Positions 9,510 through 17,496 of a stretch of 19,735 nt of DNA are shown here, piece by piece. Position 1 is the first letter of the stretch. Each line of letters begins with the position of its first letter. Made by a program: the position numbers and the translations under genes. The notes beneath the pieces are model-generated. The model had not been told where the DNA came from, ran no database searches, and worked only from the letters and a program-made list of their open reading frames with translations. The DNA comes from Pleurotus ostreatus/Saccharomyces cerevisiae fusant (Eukaryota; Opisthokonta), in the NCBI GenBank assembly GCA_024196135.1, contig JAMQCK010000578.1, positions 1-19,735 on the forward strand. The letters run 5' to 3'.

Positions 9510-11679
9510 ATGCCCGCGCGCCAAACCCCCCAGTCTTCCAACGCCAACACTATCGCCGGCTCGTACACCAACGACGCCGGCCGCCGCTCCAGCCGCCGCA
9601 TCGCGTCTCGCGCGCCTGCTCCTGCTCCCACACTTGCCCATATACTCGCTCCCGAGGGCGCTACCGCTGCACCGGTCGCGAAGCGCGCCGCCCCTGCACC
9701 GACCGCGAAGCGCGCTGCTCCTGCACCGACTGCGAAGCGCGCTGCCCCAGCGTCGCGCCCACGTGCTCCGGCTTCCCGGAACCGCGGCCCGGAGCCCCGC
9801 GCCGCGCCCGCCAACGCCGGGAAGCGCAAGCGCGCTGCGGCGAACGACGACGATGAGGAAGAGGAGCGTCCCCTGAAGCGGAAGGCGGCGACGAAGGCGG
9901 TCGAGCCAAAGAAGGCGACGAAGGCGGTCGAGCCAAAGAAGGGGAACAAGGACGACGCACCCTGGAAGCGCAAGCGCGGCGCTGCTGATGACGATGAACA
10001 GGAGAGAGAGGGCGAAGAAGAGGAGGAGCGTCCGAAGAAGCGCAAGACGGCGAAGGGGGGCGAGCAAAAGGGGGAAATGGGCGAGCAGCAGGGGAGGAAG
10101 GACGAACAGCAGGGGAAGAAGGACGGGCAGCGGGGGAAGAAGGACGGGCAGCGGGGGAAGAAGGACGACGCACAGAAGAAGCGCAAGCGCGCTTCCGACG
10201 ACGATGAAGAGGACAGAGAGGAGGATGAAGCGAAGGAGTGTCCAAAGAAGCAAAAGACTGGTGGCAAAGAGCAGAGGAAGGCGAGCGCGGCCGGGAAGGC
10301 TGGCACAGCGAAGAAAACGTCCGCGACGAAGACTACGACGAAGAAGGCAGCCACGGCGAAGCAGACCGCCGCGACGAAGAAGACCGCCGCGACGAAGAAG
10401 GCCAGTGGCAAGAGCACGAAGACCAACACGAGCAGGAATACTACAATCCCTACTGCCCGCCTCGGCCAGCGCGCGCCTGGTTCGTCCTTCCCCGCTGGTG
10501 CTTCCGGGCGTCCGCTGATTCTCCTGTTCAGAGACTAGAGACGACGGGGAAGGCCCGAGCTCAGCGCATAGCTCCGCGCCGGCGCATGATCACACCTCGC
10601 AGCCAGCGCAGGATCACACCCCGCAGCCAGCGCAGAACCACATTCAACAACCCATCGCATCAACCCCCCGACCCAAATCACCCCCGCGCAGACTCACCTC
10701 CATTCCCCCACCCGAGGCCTGGGGACCGGATCGTACAGCGTCTCGACCCAAACCGCCATACAAGACGCCCCCGCCCGTCTTCCCTGGTCGTTGTGCTCCT
10801 CCTCATCCTACCCACACACCCGAGGGCCTGCCCATCTGCTTTCCACAGCCCTTCAACGACCGGATCCCCGACACCATCCCCGAGCAAACCTACGAGGCCA
10901 CCCTCCCCTTCCCCGGCGCCGCCGATTATGGGTACGCGCCTCTCGGGCAGCGGACGCACGACCGCGGTCTGCATAGACAGCGCGCCACGTTCGTGCCGCC
11001 GCCTCAGCCATCCGAATGCACGGGACCTTCCGCCCCGCCCCCGCAGCCCCCCGTCCTTCCTCAGGCTCCCCACCCGCCACCCTGCCGCAACATCCTCATG
11101 CCCACGCCGCGGCTGCCCTCGCAGCCCGGGCCCGGCTGGCTCATCGACCCCACTGGTTTGCGCGCGCGCAGCACGCGCGGCTCGCACTACCGCTGGTACG
11201 AGCGCCGCCTGCACGACTACATCCCCGACTGGAACGTCATGCCGCTCTGGTCCGCGTACCAGCGGCAGAAGCACGCGAACTACAAACTCTTCGTGCAGGG
11301 TCGCCTGACGTTCTTCAAGCACCGGCCCGTGGACGAGTCTGAGGAGGAGGTGCGGTATGGGGAGTATGTGCCGTATACGCGGCAGCCGCTGCGGCGGCAC
11401 GAGCAGCTGGTGCAGTTTGGGTGGGTGAAGCTGGAGGGGGAGGAGGCGGCGGAGGCGGAGTGTTGGTGGGAGCAATGGCGGCCGCGGCCCGAGCAGCCTG
11501 TTGCTTCCACGAGCAGGCTGCCTGAGGCCTCGACGAGCGAGCTGCCCGAGGCCTCCTCAAGCAGACTACCCGATCCCCGCGTGGCGGATGCTGAGATCGA
11601 GAAGTGCGATAGTGACATCGAGGAAGAGGTCGAAAAGGAGGCGACCTACGTTGGCAAAGGCAAGGGGCGTGCGCTGTAA
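9510..11679 (+). CDS. Lysine-rich, histone-H1-tail-like protein with a distinct C-terminal domain, 2 exons, 705 aa
   Basis: The model is join(9510..10479, 10532..11679), 2118 nt. The 52-nt intron has a GTTCGT donor, a CTGAT branch site and a TTCAG acceptor; it restores frame exactly, and without it the first half would stop at 10538. Residues 1-320 are low complexity: an Arg/Ser start, three K-R-A-A-P-A-P-T-A-type repeats (about 57-80), alternating acidic runs and K-R-K-R clusters, K-K-D-G-Q-R-G repeats, and a terminal A-A-T-K-K-T series resembling a histone H1 tail. No H1 winged helix is visible. Residues about 324-520 are Pro/Gln-rich. Residues about 523-622 look folded, with W-L-I-D-P-T-G, H-Y-R-W-Y-E-R-R-L-H-D-Y-I-P-D-W-N and F-G-W-V-K-L. 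An acidic tail follows. Many nuclear-localisation-like clusters suggest a nuclear or nucleolar protein; the role is not known. The start is the first ATG, after an in-frame TTG. Confidence 0.8.
9681..9752. repeat. 27-nt coding repeat (KRAAPAPTA), about 2.7 copies
   Basis: Inside the lysine-rich gene, AAGCGCGC(C/T)GC(C/T)CC(T)GC units recur every 27 nt. They encode the nonapeptide K-R-A-A-P-A-P-T-A and keep frame. Similar in-frame repeats follow: 27 nt near 9886-9940, 21 nt near 10120-10165 and 18 nt near 10365-10400. This suggests that slippage built the basic region. Confidence 0.8.
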
Positions 11680-12153
11680 TAATCGATTACTTTTCCCTTT
11701 ATTCGGCCTTTCCTTTCTCATCGTTTCTCCTCTTCGATCTCTTCCTTCTCTCTCCTCATCTTCGTGTCTTATCTTCATTTCCTTTTCTGCTGTTGTTGTT
11801 TTATCTGACTCTGTATTCCATCCATTCTACCCTACTATACCCTCTTTGTAACTACTGACTGATTTTGCTTATACCCACGTAGAGTTACTGTATCTCATAC
11901 ATAGAATTTGACTGACTGTTCCGATTCGCGAACTTGCTCTTCGATTTGGAAGAGAGCACAAAGTTCGAGCCGCAGCGGCCTCCGGTGACTCAAAAAGCCA
12001 CGTGGGTAATACTCGGAATGTGATAAGATCGATTAAAATTCCGTGTGCCTTCAATCACAATTGTTGGCTGTTCCCCTGTTCTCTCGAGCTCGTCCTGCGT
12101 CCGAGGATCACCATACGAAACTACAGCAGCACTACTGACGGCGATACACGACC
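11680..12153. other. Intergenic: 3' flank of the lysine-rich gene and promoter of the La gene
   Basis: The first 150 nt are a strongly pyrimidine-rich, T-rich stretch, as expected of a 3' UTR. A CACGTG E-box lies at 11999-12004, about 150 nt upstream of the La start. No gene is supported on either strand. Confidence 0.6.
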
Positions 12154-14324
12154 ATGGCCGAAGTTGCAACTCCCTCGGCCCCCGCGCCTGCCGCAGAGAC
12201 GAAGACGTTGACGGACGAGGAGAAGGACGAGGTCATGCAGAAGGCCGCCAAGCAAGGTGCGCTTCGTGTCAGTACCATGCACTCATTCATCCAATACTCA
12301 CACTCTGCAGTATCCTTCTACTTTGCGGACGCCAACTTGCCCTATGACAAGTTCATGTGGTCCATGTACAACAAAACGCCCGAGCACTGGGTCCCCCTCT
12401 CCACCATCACCTCCTTCAAGCGCATGCGTGAACACACCGCGGCGCTCGGCGGCGTCGCTGGCGTTGCGGACGCGATCCGCAAGTACGCCCTCGAGCTCAA
12501 GCTCAACGACGCGGGCGATCAGGTCACACGGACCACCGAGCTCAAGCAGGAGGATAACAGCGCGATGGGGAGGAGTATCTACGCAGTGCGTGGCGGGTCT
12601 CACACTTTGTGAGCGAGCGGAACTGACACGGGCGCTCTAGAAAGGCTTTGGCGAGCAGACGCCGACGCTGCAGCAGGAGCTGGAGAAGTACTTCCAGCAG
12701 TACGGCCCGACGAATGTCGTGCGCATGCGGAGGGACGATGCGAAGAAGTTCAAGGTGCGTGGCGCTGAAGCTCTCGTCATGATGCTTATGCTCACCACCC
12801 TCCAGGGCTCCGTCTTCGTCGAGTTTAAGGAGCTCGCGTCCGTAGAAAAGTTCCTCAAAGCTGACCCGAAGCCCCAATGGAACGGCACCGAGCTCCTCAT
12901 CATGTCCAAGTGCGTCCCGCTTTCTCCCCTCCCCCATCAAGCGCGTCCTCCTCACACAACCTCTCATCGCCATCCATCTCACCCCCTCTCACTATCCCAT
13001 CCCACCAATCCCCTTCTCACGCTCACGCTCACCCCACCCAGACAAGCCTACTGCGACATGAAGATCAAAGAAAAGGGCATCGACCCCTCCAAGGCGTACA
13101 ACTTCAACGCCTTCAACAAGCGGGAGCGCAAGCCCAAGGCCGCGGACGCGATGGACGAGGACGCGCTCGTCGGGCGCGACGTCTTCCTCGAGTTCATGGG
13201 GCAAAAACTCCTGATCCGGAAGGACGCGGCGGGCGAGGGGTACGTGGAGGAGGCGGAGCTGGAGTACGGGGAGAAGCAGCGCGGCTCGACGTTGCGGTTC
13301 GCGGGCGTGGGGGGCGATATGGGGCCGTGGGGGGCGGTGAAGGTGCGTTTGAGGATATGGTGTCGGTAAGGGTATGATGTCGGGCGGGATATGATGTCGG
13401 GAGGGATATGATGTCGGTAAGGATATGGTGTCGGGAGGGATATGATGTCGGGAGGGATATGATGTCGGGAAGGACGGATGTGGCAAGGGTGCGGACAGTG
13501 GAATGCTGACCTGCGATTTAGGAACCCCTCCGGGAAGCCTTCGCCCGCGCGCCGTTCATCAAGTTCGAGAAGGACCAGGATAGCGGGCTCGTGGGCTTCA
13601 GCAACCCCCTCTCGGACGCGGACGTGCAAAAAGTCAGGGAGCTCCTGCCGAAGCTCAACGACAAGCCGGTCACTTGGGAGCGTGCGGGTGGTACGTGTCG
13701 TGTTCATTCTCTGGCTAGCCCTTGTCAGCCTTTGCTGTTGCAGCGGTTGTCAGCCCTTGCTAGCCGTTGCTAGTCATTGCAGCCTTTGCTGGCCCCTGCA
13801 GCCTTTGCTAGCCCCCGCAGCCCTTGCCGGTCCTTTCGCCCATTCTCGCACCCCTTCACCACCTCGAAACCCCCGCTAATACCCCCACAGAAGAAGACGA
13901 AAGGAAATTCCTCATCGAGCGCGCCCAATCCGCCGCCAAAAGCGCTCTCGCCGCCGCCTCCGGCCAGCGCAAGTACAACGACCGCGGTCGGGGCCGGGGC
14001 CGCGGGCGCGGAGGGCGCGGAGGGCGTGGCGGTCGTGGTGGTCGCGGGCGCGGAGGCGGACACGGGCACCGCGACGTCAAGATGACCTCGCCCGGCGGGT
14101 CGCCGAAGGATGCGGAGATGGGGGACGCGGCGGCGGGGTCTATTTCTGCAGCAGGTGCGGGGTGTACGTCGGAGGGAGCTGCCACTGGCGAGAAGCGCAA
14201 GCGCGCCGTCGAGCCGGACGGCGGGCCGGATGTGGGGCAGCGCGGGGAGGAGGTGCGCGCGCCGCCGATGGTGGCGGCGAGCAGCACGGGCGGGAATAAG
14301 GCGGCGAAGGTCGATGGGGCATAG
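12154..14324 (+). CDS. La-type RNA-binding protein (Lupus La / Lhp1 homologue), 7 exons, 499 aa
   Basis: The model is join(12154..12256, 12311..12585, 12641..12754, 12806..12909, 13042..13342, 13522..13690, 13891..14324), 1500 nt. La proteins bind the UUU-OH 3' ends of new RNA polymerase III transcripts in the nucleus and protect pre-tRNAs. Seen: a La motif at about residues 35-112 with Q-V-S-F-Y-F-A-D-A-N-L-P-Y-D-K-F-M, the aromatic/Asp signature of 3'-end recognition; RRM1 at about 123-205 (I-Y-A-K-G-F-G and G-S-V-F-V-E-F as RNP2/RNP1-like strands); a C-terminal xRRM-like domain at about 279-375 (L-R-F-A-G-V-G, F-I-K-F); an Arg/Gly repeat at about 387-413; and a K-R-K-R nuclear signal near 455. 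Introns 5 and 6 (179 and 200 nt) are enlarged by tandem repeats, while introns 1-3 are about 51-55 nt. The start ATG sits in ACCATGGCC, close to a Kozak consensus. No defects are seen. Confidence 0.95.
13351..13472. repeat. 17-nt minisatellite inside intron 5 of the La gene
   Basis: About seven copies of GGATATGATGTCGGGAG, with G/A and GGGAG/GGTAA variants, fill most of the 179-nt intron. The array begins about eight bases after the GTGCGT donor and ends about 50 nt before the TTTAG acceptor. Confidence 0.92.
13713..13835. repeat. Degenerate GCAGCCTTTGCTAGCCC repeats inside intron 6 of the La gene
   Basis: The units (T/C)TTGCTAGCC, TTGTCAGCC and GCAGCCTTTGCT recur roughly every 9-18 nt through the central part of the 200-nt intron. 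The copies are too diverged to fix a single unit length. Confidence 0.8.
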
Positions 14325-14424
14325 TTCGGGTCGGCAGGAGATTGGTGTGTTATTAAGTCGGCAGGATTGGGTGCACAGTCGATGAGGGGGCATGGGGCAT
14401 GGGGATGAGGCGCGTCCTGTCGAC

Positions 14425-14478
14425 GGGTGCTGCACAGTCGATGGGTGCTGCACAGTCGATGGGTGCTGCACAGTCGAT
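14425..14478. repeat. 18-nt tandem repeat, 3 perfect copies
   Basis: GGGTGCTGCACAGTCGAT occurs at 14425, 14443 and 14461 without mismatch. Related CAGTCGATG words recur nearby (about 14378) and at 16170-16215, so this short sequence belongs to a local repeat background shared by the two duplicated upstream regions. Confidence 0.93.
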
Positions 14479-14556
14479 GGGGCAGGTGAAGGAGGTGAAC
14501 GCGGTGTGTCGATCTACCACTCTGCGACGTTGATCTACCACTTCGCGACGTTGATT

Positions 14557-14763
14557 TAGCGGTCCGGGTTACTTGTTTCTGGCCTACAGACGCTCACGCT
14601 AACAAAATGTGTACGCTAATATATGTCCTTGTACAATATAGCTGTTGTATCTCCAGACTGGTTCGGGTTACGAGCGAGCGGGTGCAACACACGGGCAACT
14701 GGCCGCAGCGCTTGCTGGTGCTATGATGGACACGGAAGGCAGGCGCCCTCGGTAGGCGCCCAC
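14557..14763. repeat. Duplicated upstream block, copy 1 (about 207 nt)
   Basis: This runs from TAGCGGTC(C/T)GGGTT through CTTGTACAATATAGCTGTTGTATC to GGTAGGCGCCCAC. It aligns by eye along its whole length with 16232-16437, with scattered substitutions and small indels. Copy 1 lies upstream of orphan A and copy 2 upstream of orphan B. Confidence 0.88.
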
Positions 14764-14822
14764 TGAGGCATGTTCATTGGAATTTGGGCCAAGGATTTGA
14801 AGAAGGCGGGAACGTCGAACAG

Positions 14823-14925
14823 CACGTGCAGTGGACCGGCATTTGCCGGTGGCCTTCCATCAATACACCGTGCGAGCACGCGCACGCGGCGCTTGACCCG
14901 AACCATCATCACCGCAAGCTCTTAC
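14823..14925 (+). promoter_or_regulatory. Conserved promoter module of orphan A: E-box, CGG-N6-CCG palindrome and downstream core
   Basis: CACGTG at 14823-14828 is followed 14 nt later (start to start) by the CGGCATTTGCCG palindrome (14837-14848, inside a CCGGCA-TT-TGCCGG repeat). A conserved stretch containing TTCCATCAAT, GGCGCTT and AACCATCATCACCGCAAGCT follows. The same elements in the same order and spacing precede orphan C at 19201-19303. The palindrome starts 151 nt before the ATG of orphan A and 152 nt before that of orphan C. CACGTG is a bHLH-type site and CGG-N6-CCG a zinc-cluster-type site; binding is inferred. Confidence 0.65.
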
Positions 14926-14969
14926 CGTTCGAGGCTCTCTTTTTGCCCTTTCAGGCGGCTTCCCCTCCG

Positions 14970-14977
14970 TATAAAGG
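14970..14977 (+). promoter_or_regulatory. TATAAAGG directly before the orphan A start
   Basis: This is a consensus-like TATA box, but it ends only 10 nt before the ATG at 14988. Initiation at the usual ~30-nt distance would therefore fall inside or beyond exon 1. It has no counterpart at the same place in orphan C and may be fortuitous. Confidence 0.35.
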
Positions 14978-14987
14978 CGCAGACAAC

Positions 14988-15814
14988 ATGCGTACCTACA
15001 ACAAGCCAGAGGTTAGTACTGTGTCACGAATGACTAGCGCGCTCCTATTATTGACGGCGCTTCGCAGACCATGTTTCCTGAGGCCAGACTATGCATGCAG
15101 ACACTCAGTTACACCGATCGTCTCTCGACAGATTGCTCTAGGATTAATCACCGGCTAAAGCCATTGCAATCGCGGCTTGCCTTACTCGAGGTCGCGCGAG
15201 ATACCTTGCGTTCTGTGGGAGACTACGTGATCCGCCTCGCAGACGCCATGCGTGCATGCTACGAAGTCTTTCTCGCCGTAGAGCACGGCATTCATTCTGC
15301 TACTTCGTCACCCGAGTCTGACCTCGCGACCATATATGAGCGCTGCGATTTCTACGCCGGTCTTCTGGACGAGCTCACGTCCATGGGGATTGCGTCTGTA
15401 CGCTTCGTCGATATTCTCCAGTGCCGTATCGAGAAGGAGCTCTCCTGCCCGTCAGGCTTTCATTTTCTCATGATGCATGCGCTTGGGCCCAGCTTCTGGC
15501 AGGGACGGGAGGTTGCTCTCACGGAGGTGCCACCGATCTTGGACGTGGTCCGCCAGGACATCAAGGGCATCGCGGCGTTGGTCGCCGAGCTGAAGACTCA
15601 TGCCCAGTCCACGCGAGAGCGCTTCTCCGTCGCGCAGCTGGGCCAGATCAAAGCGCTTCCGGATCAGGTTCGGCACGATCTGAAGGTGCTCGTCGAACTC
15701 TCCTTGGACGGCTTGCCCTCGTGGGCAAGCACCGTGAGGGTGCACGGGTCGTGTATACTGAAGAATGTACCGAAACTTGTACGTGAACTTGCTTTCTTAG
15801 ATGGCCATTATTGA
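14988..15814 (+). CDS. Orphan tandem-family protein A, 2 exons, about 256 aa
   Basis: The model is join(14988..15011, 15068..15814). An 8-codon exon (M-R-T-Y-N-K-P-E) precedes a 56-nt phase-0 intron (GTTAGT donor, CGCAG acceptor), then one long exon. This architecture is repeated in copies B and C, which is the main evidence for the model. I do not recognise the family. The protein is Leu/Ala-rich and predicted largely helical, with no signal peptide or membrane span. Features shared with B: a G-F-H-F-L motif two thirds along (G-A-H-F-L in B) and R-E-R-F-S-V (R-Q-R-F-S-V in B). Features shared with C: P-E-x-x-L-C-x-Q near the N-terminus, D-C-x-R-I-x-H-R and E-S-x-L-A-T-I. An ATG at 15071, the second codon of exon 2, is an alternative start if transcription begins downstream of exon 1. 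A GTACGT at 15780 could be a donor, but splicing there would run straight into a stop. Confidence 0.8.
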
Positions 15815-15861
15815 CCAAGATACCCAGTGACGTGTATTTGAGGCGTTAGAGGACCCAGATC

Positions 15862-16155
15862 GTGCCGCAGGTGTGTCTCGCTGTCACGGCACATGCAGTA
15901 TCGTCTTCAGCCCGTGGAGAGAAGAATCCCTTCAACGCCGCTCTCGACGCTGCCGCCACCATACGGGAAAATATCCGCTTGATGTTCAGCAAATTCGGGC
16001 CCTATGTTAGCCTCATCGCAAGCGCGCAGTCCAATGGCACCGGGCCCAGATGCGCCTTCATGCAGGATACTGCAAAACCCCTCGGCGCGCTGAGGATGGG
16101 ACTTAGGCGGGTGGGGGCTCGGAACTTATTGACGGAGATGAGGCCCAGTCATTGA
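15862..16155 (+). pseudogene. Truncated relic of an orphan B-like gene
   Basis: From about 15925 to 16090 the sequence matches the start of exon 2 of orphan B: N-P-F-(N/D)-A-x-L-D-A-A-A-T-I-R, then F-G-P-Y-V-S-L-I-A-S-A-Q-S and C-A-F-M-x-(D/E)-T-A-K. After L-G-A the similarity stops abruptly and about three quarters of the protein is missing; a short unrelated tail runs to a TGA at 16155. A CAG/GTGTGT junction at 15870/15871 marks the former exon 1 donor, but the acceptor has decayed to GAAG and no in-frame ATG is evident in the first-exon position. It starts only about 50 nt after the stop of orphan A and runs into the second upstream block. The frame is still open, so translation is not formally excluded. 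Confidence 0.75.
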
Positions 16156-16231
16156 GGCAGCACGCAGTCGATGAGGCGCGCACGATCGACGGGGCACGCG
16201 TAGTCGATGCAGTCGATCCATCACGTCGATC

Positions 16232-16437
16232 TAGCGGTCTGGGTTTTTGTTTCTGGCTTTTAGATGCTAACGCTACCAAAATGTACAGTATATGACCTTG
16301 TACAATATAGCTGTTGTATCATCTCTCTGGTCCGCTGGTTACGGGCGACTGCATGCAGCGTAACACAGACAACTGCATGCAGCGCTTGCCGGTGCTTCGA
16401 TGGATCCGGAAGGCAAGCGCTTACGGTAGGCGCCCAC
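16232..16437. repeat. Duplicated upstream block, copy 2 (about 206 nt)
   Basis: Counterpart of 14557-14763, in the same orientation. Shared landmarks are TAGCGGT, CTTGTACAATATAGCTGTTGTATC, GCAGCGCTTGC(T/C)GGTGCT and GGTAGGCGCCCAC. It ends about 140 nt before the ATG of orphan B and probably supplies part of its promoter. A 10-bp palindrome, TAGGCGCCTA, follows at 16451-16460. Confidence 0.88.
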
Positions 16438-16579
16438 AAAGGAGAGGTGATAGGCGCCTATAGCTGCGTGTCGAAGGCATGTCATACCAAGCTTCTTCTC
16501 CCTCTGCTTATCAGTCCCTCAGGCGCCAGCGATCGTTCTTCCTCGTTCCTCGACCTGACACCCTCGCAGACCGTGTAGA

Positions 16580-17433
16580 ATGTGCGACTGCTGTGGCGTC
16601 TGTCAGGTGAGTCCGAGTCTTAAAATTGCGCAATCCATATCGAATGTCGGCTCACACGCTCTCAGAACCCTTTCGACGCTACTCTCGACGCTGCCGCCAC
16701 CATACGCGCAAATACACGCCAGATATACAGCAGATTCGGGCCCTACGTCAGTCTCATCGCAAGCGCGCAGTCCAGCACTGCGCCCAAATGTGCCTTCATG
16801 CACGAAACTGCGAAAGCCCTCGGCGCTTATGTCGCGGAAGTCGCGTCCCTCACGGAGACCCTTAGTCTCCTCTTTTGCGCGGTCATGGACGCGATGCAGT
16901 TCAATACGGATGACCTGGAACCGTGGCTTGACACGATTGCGAGCGAGTACGAGATCCTTGTCGCGCACGTTGATACGTTGCGCGCGCAGGGGGCTGCGTT
17001 GTCGAGCGCTCTGGACTCCCTGGAGCGTATAGTCAAGGACGCGCTCGCATACTACCCCGGCGCACATTTCCTGATCTTCCGCGTCGCCTCACCCGCTGTC
17101 CAGCTCTTTGACATGGGCGACTATGCCACCGCGCGCGAGGCCGCGCTGCGCGCCACGCCCGTCGAACTGGAGAGCTGGCGCGCCCTCATCCGCGAGAACG
17201 ACGAGATCGTTCGGACGCTCGAATCGAGCGCGGAGGAAGCGCGCCAGCGGTTCAGCGTGTGTACCTTAATCTACATACGCGGCCGCTGCTCCGAGGAGCG
17301 CCGCCTGCAGGTCATGGCGCTGATCTGGATGATGAGAGGGGGCTTGCAGTGGGATGCTGAGGACTTGGATGGGGCCGCGAAGACATTGAGGATGGAGGGA
17401 GGATCGAACTGGCGCTTTCTTTGGGTGCATTGA
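16580..17433 (+). CDS. Orphan tandem-family protein B, 2 exons, about 264 aa
   Basis: The model is join(16580..16606, 16666..17433). A 9-codon exon (M-C-D-C-C-G-V-C-Q, four Cys in nine residues) is followed by a 59-nt phase-0 intron (GTGAGT, CTCAG) and a long exon. Gene structure, length and the motifs G-A-H-F-L and R-Q-R-F-S-V link it to orphan A; overall sequence is much more diverged. The protein is predicted largely helical, rich in Ala, Leu and Glu, with no signal peptide. A possible second intron lies at 17257-17310 (GTGTGT to CTGCAG, 54 nt, phase 0). Removing it would join R-F-S directly to V-M-A-L, which aligns better with A, giving about 246 aa; because 54 is a multiple of three, both forms stay in frame. 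It converges on the dehydrogenase gene, with 63 nt between the two CDS ends. Function unknown. Confidence 0.75.
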
Positions 17434-17496
17434 TCGCTTCGATTGTATATCACCTTTGAGAAGTACACTTGATACTGAAAAAGGGATTGCAAACGC

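Larger units (their letters stand above)
14325..14987. other. Intergenic: La 3' flank, 18-nt repeat, upstream block and promoter of orphan A
   Basis: In order: an 18-nt satellite (14425-14478); two TTGATCTACCAC-type repeats near 14530-14550; a block at 14557-14763 that is duplicated at 16232-16437; and a promoter module at 14823-14925 that is shared with orphan C. A TATAAAGG lies at 14970-14977. No CDS is supported. Confidence 0.7.

Noticed and set aside
9369..10429. Long minus-strand frames (about 300 aa each) opposite the lysine-rich gene
   Set aside because: They are low-complexity mirror readings of a GC-rich repeat region (runs of Leu, Val, Phe, Ser), and the plus strand gives a consistent spliced gene.
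10993..11679. Separate gene starting in the middle of the second half of the lysine-rich gene
   Set aside because: It would begin at a GTG. The same frame is open further upstream and joins the first half perfectly through a 52-nt intron.
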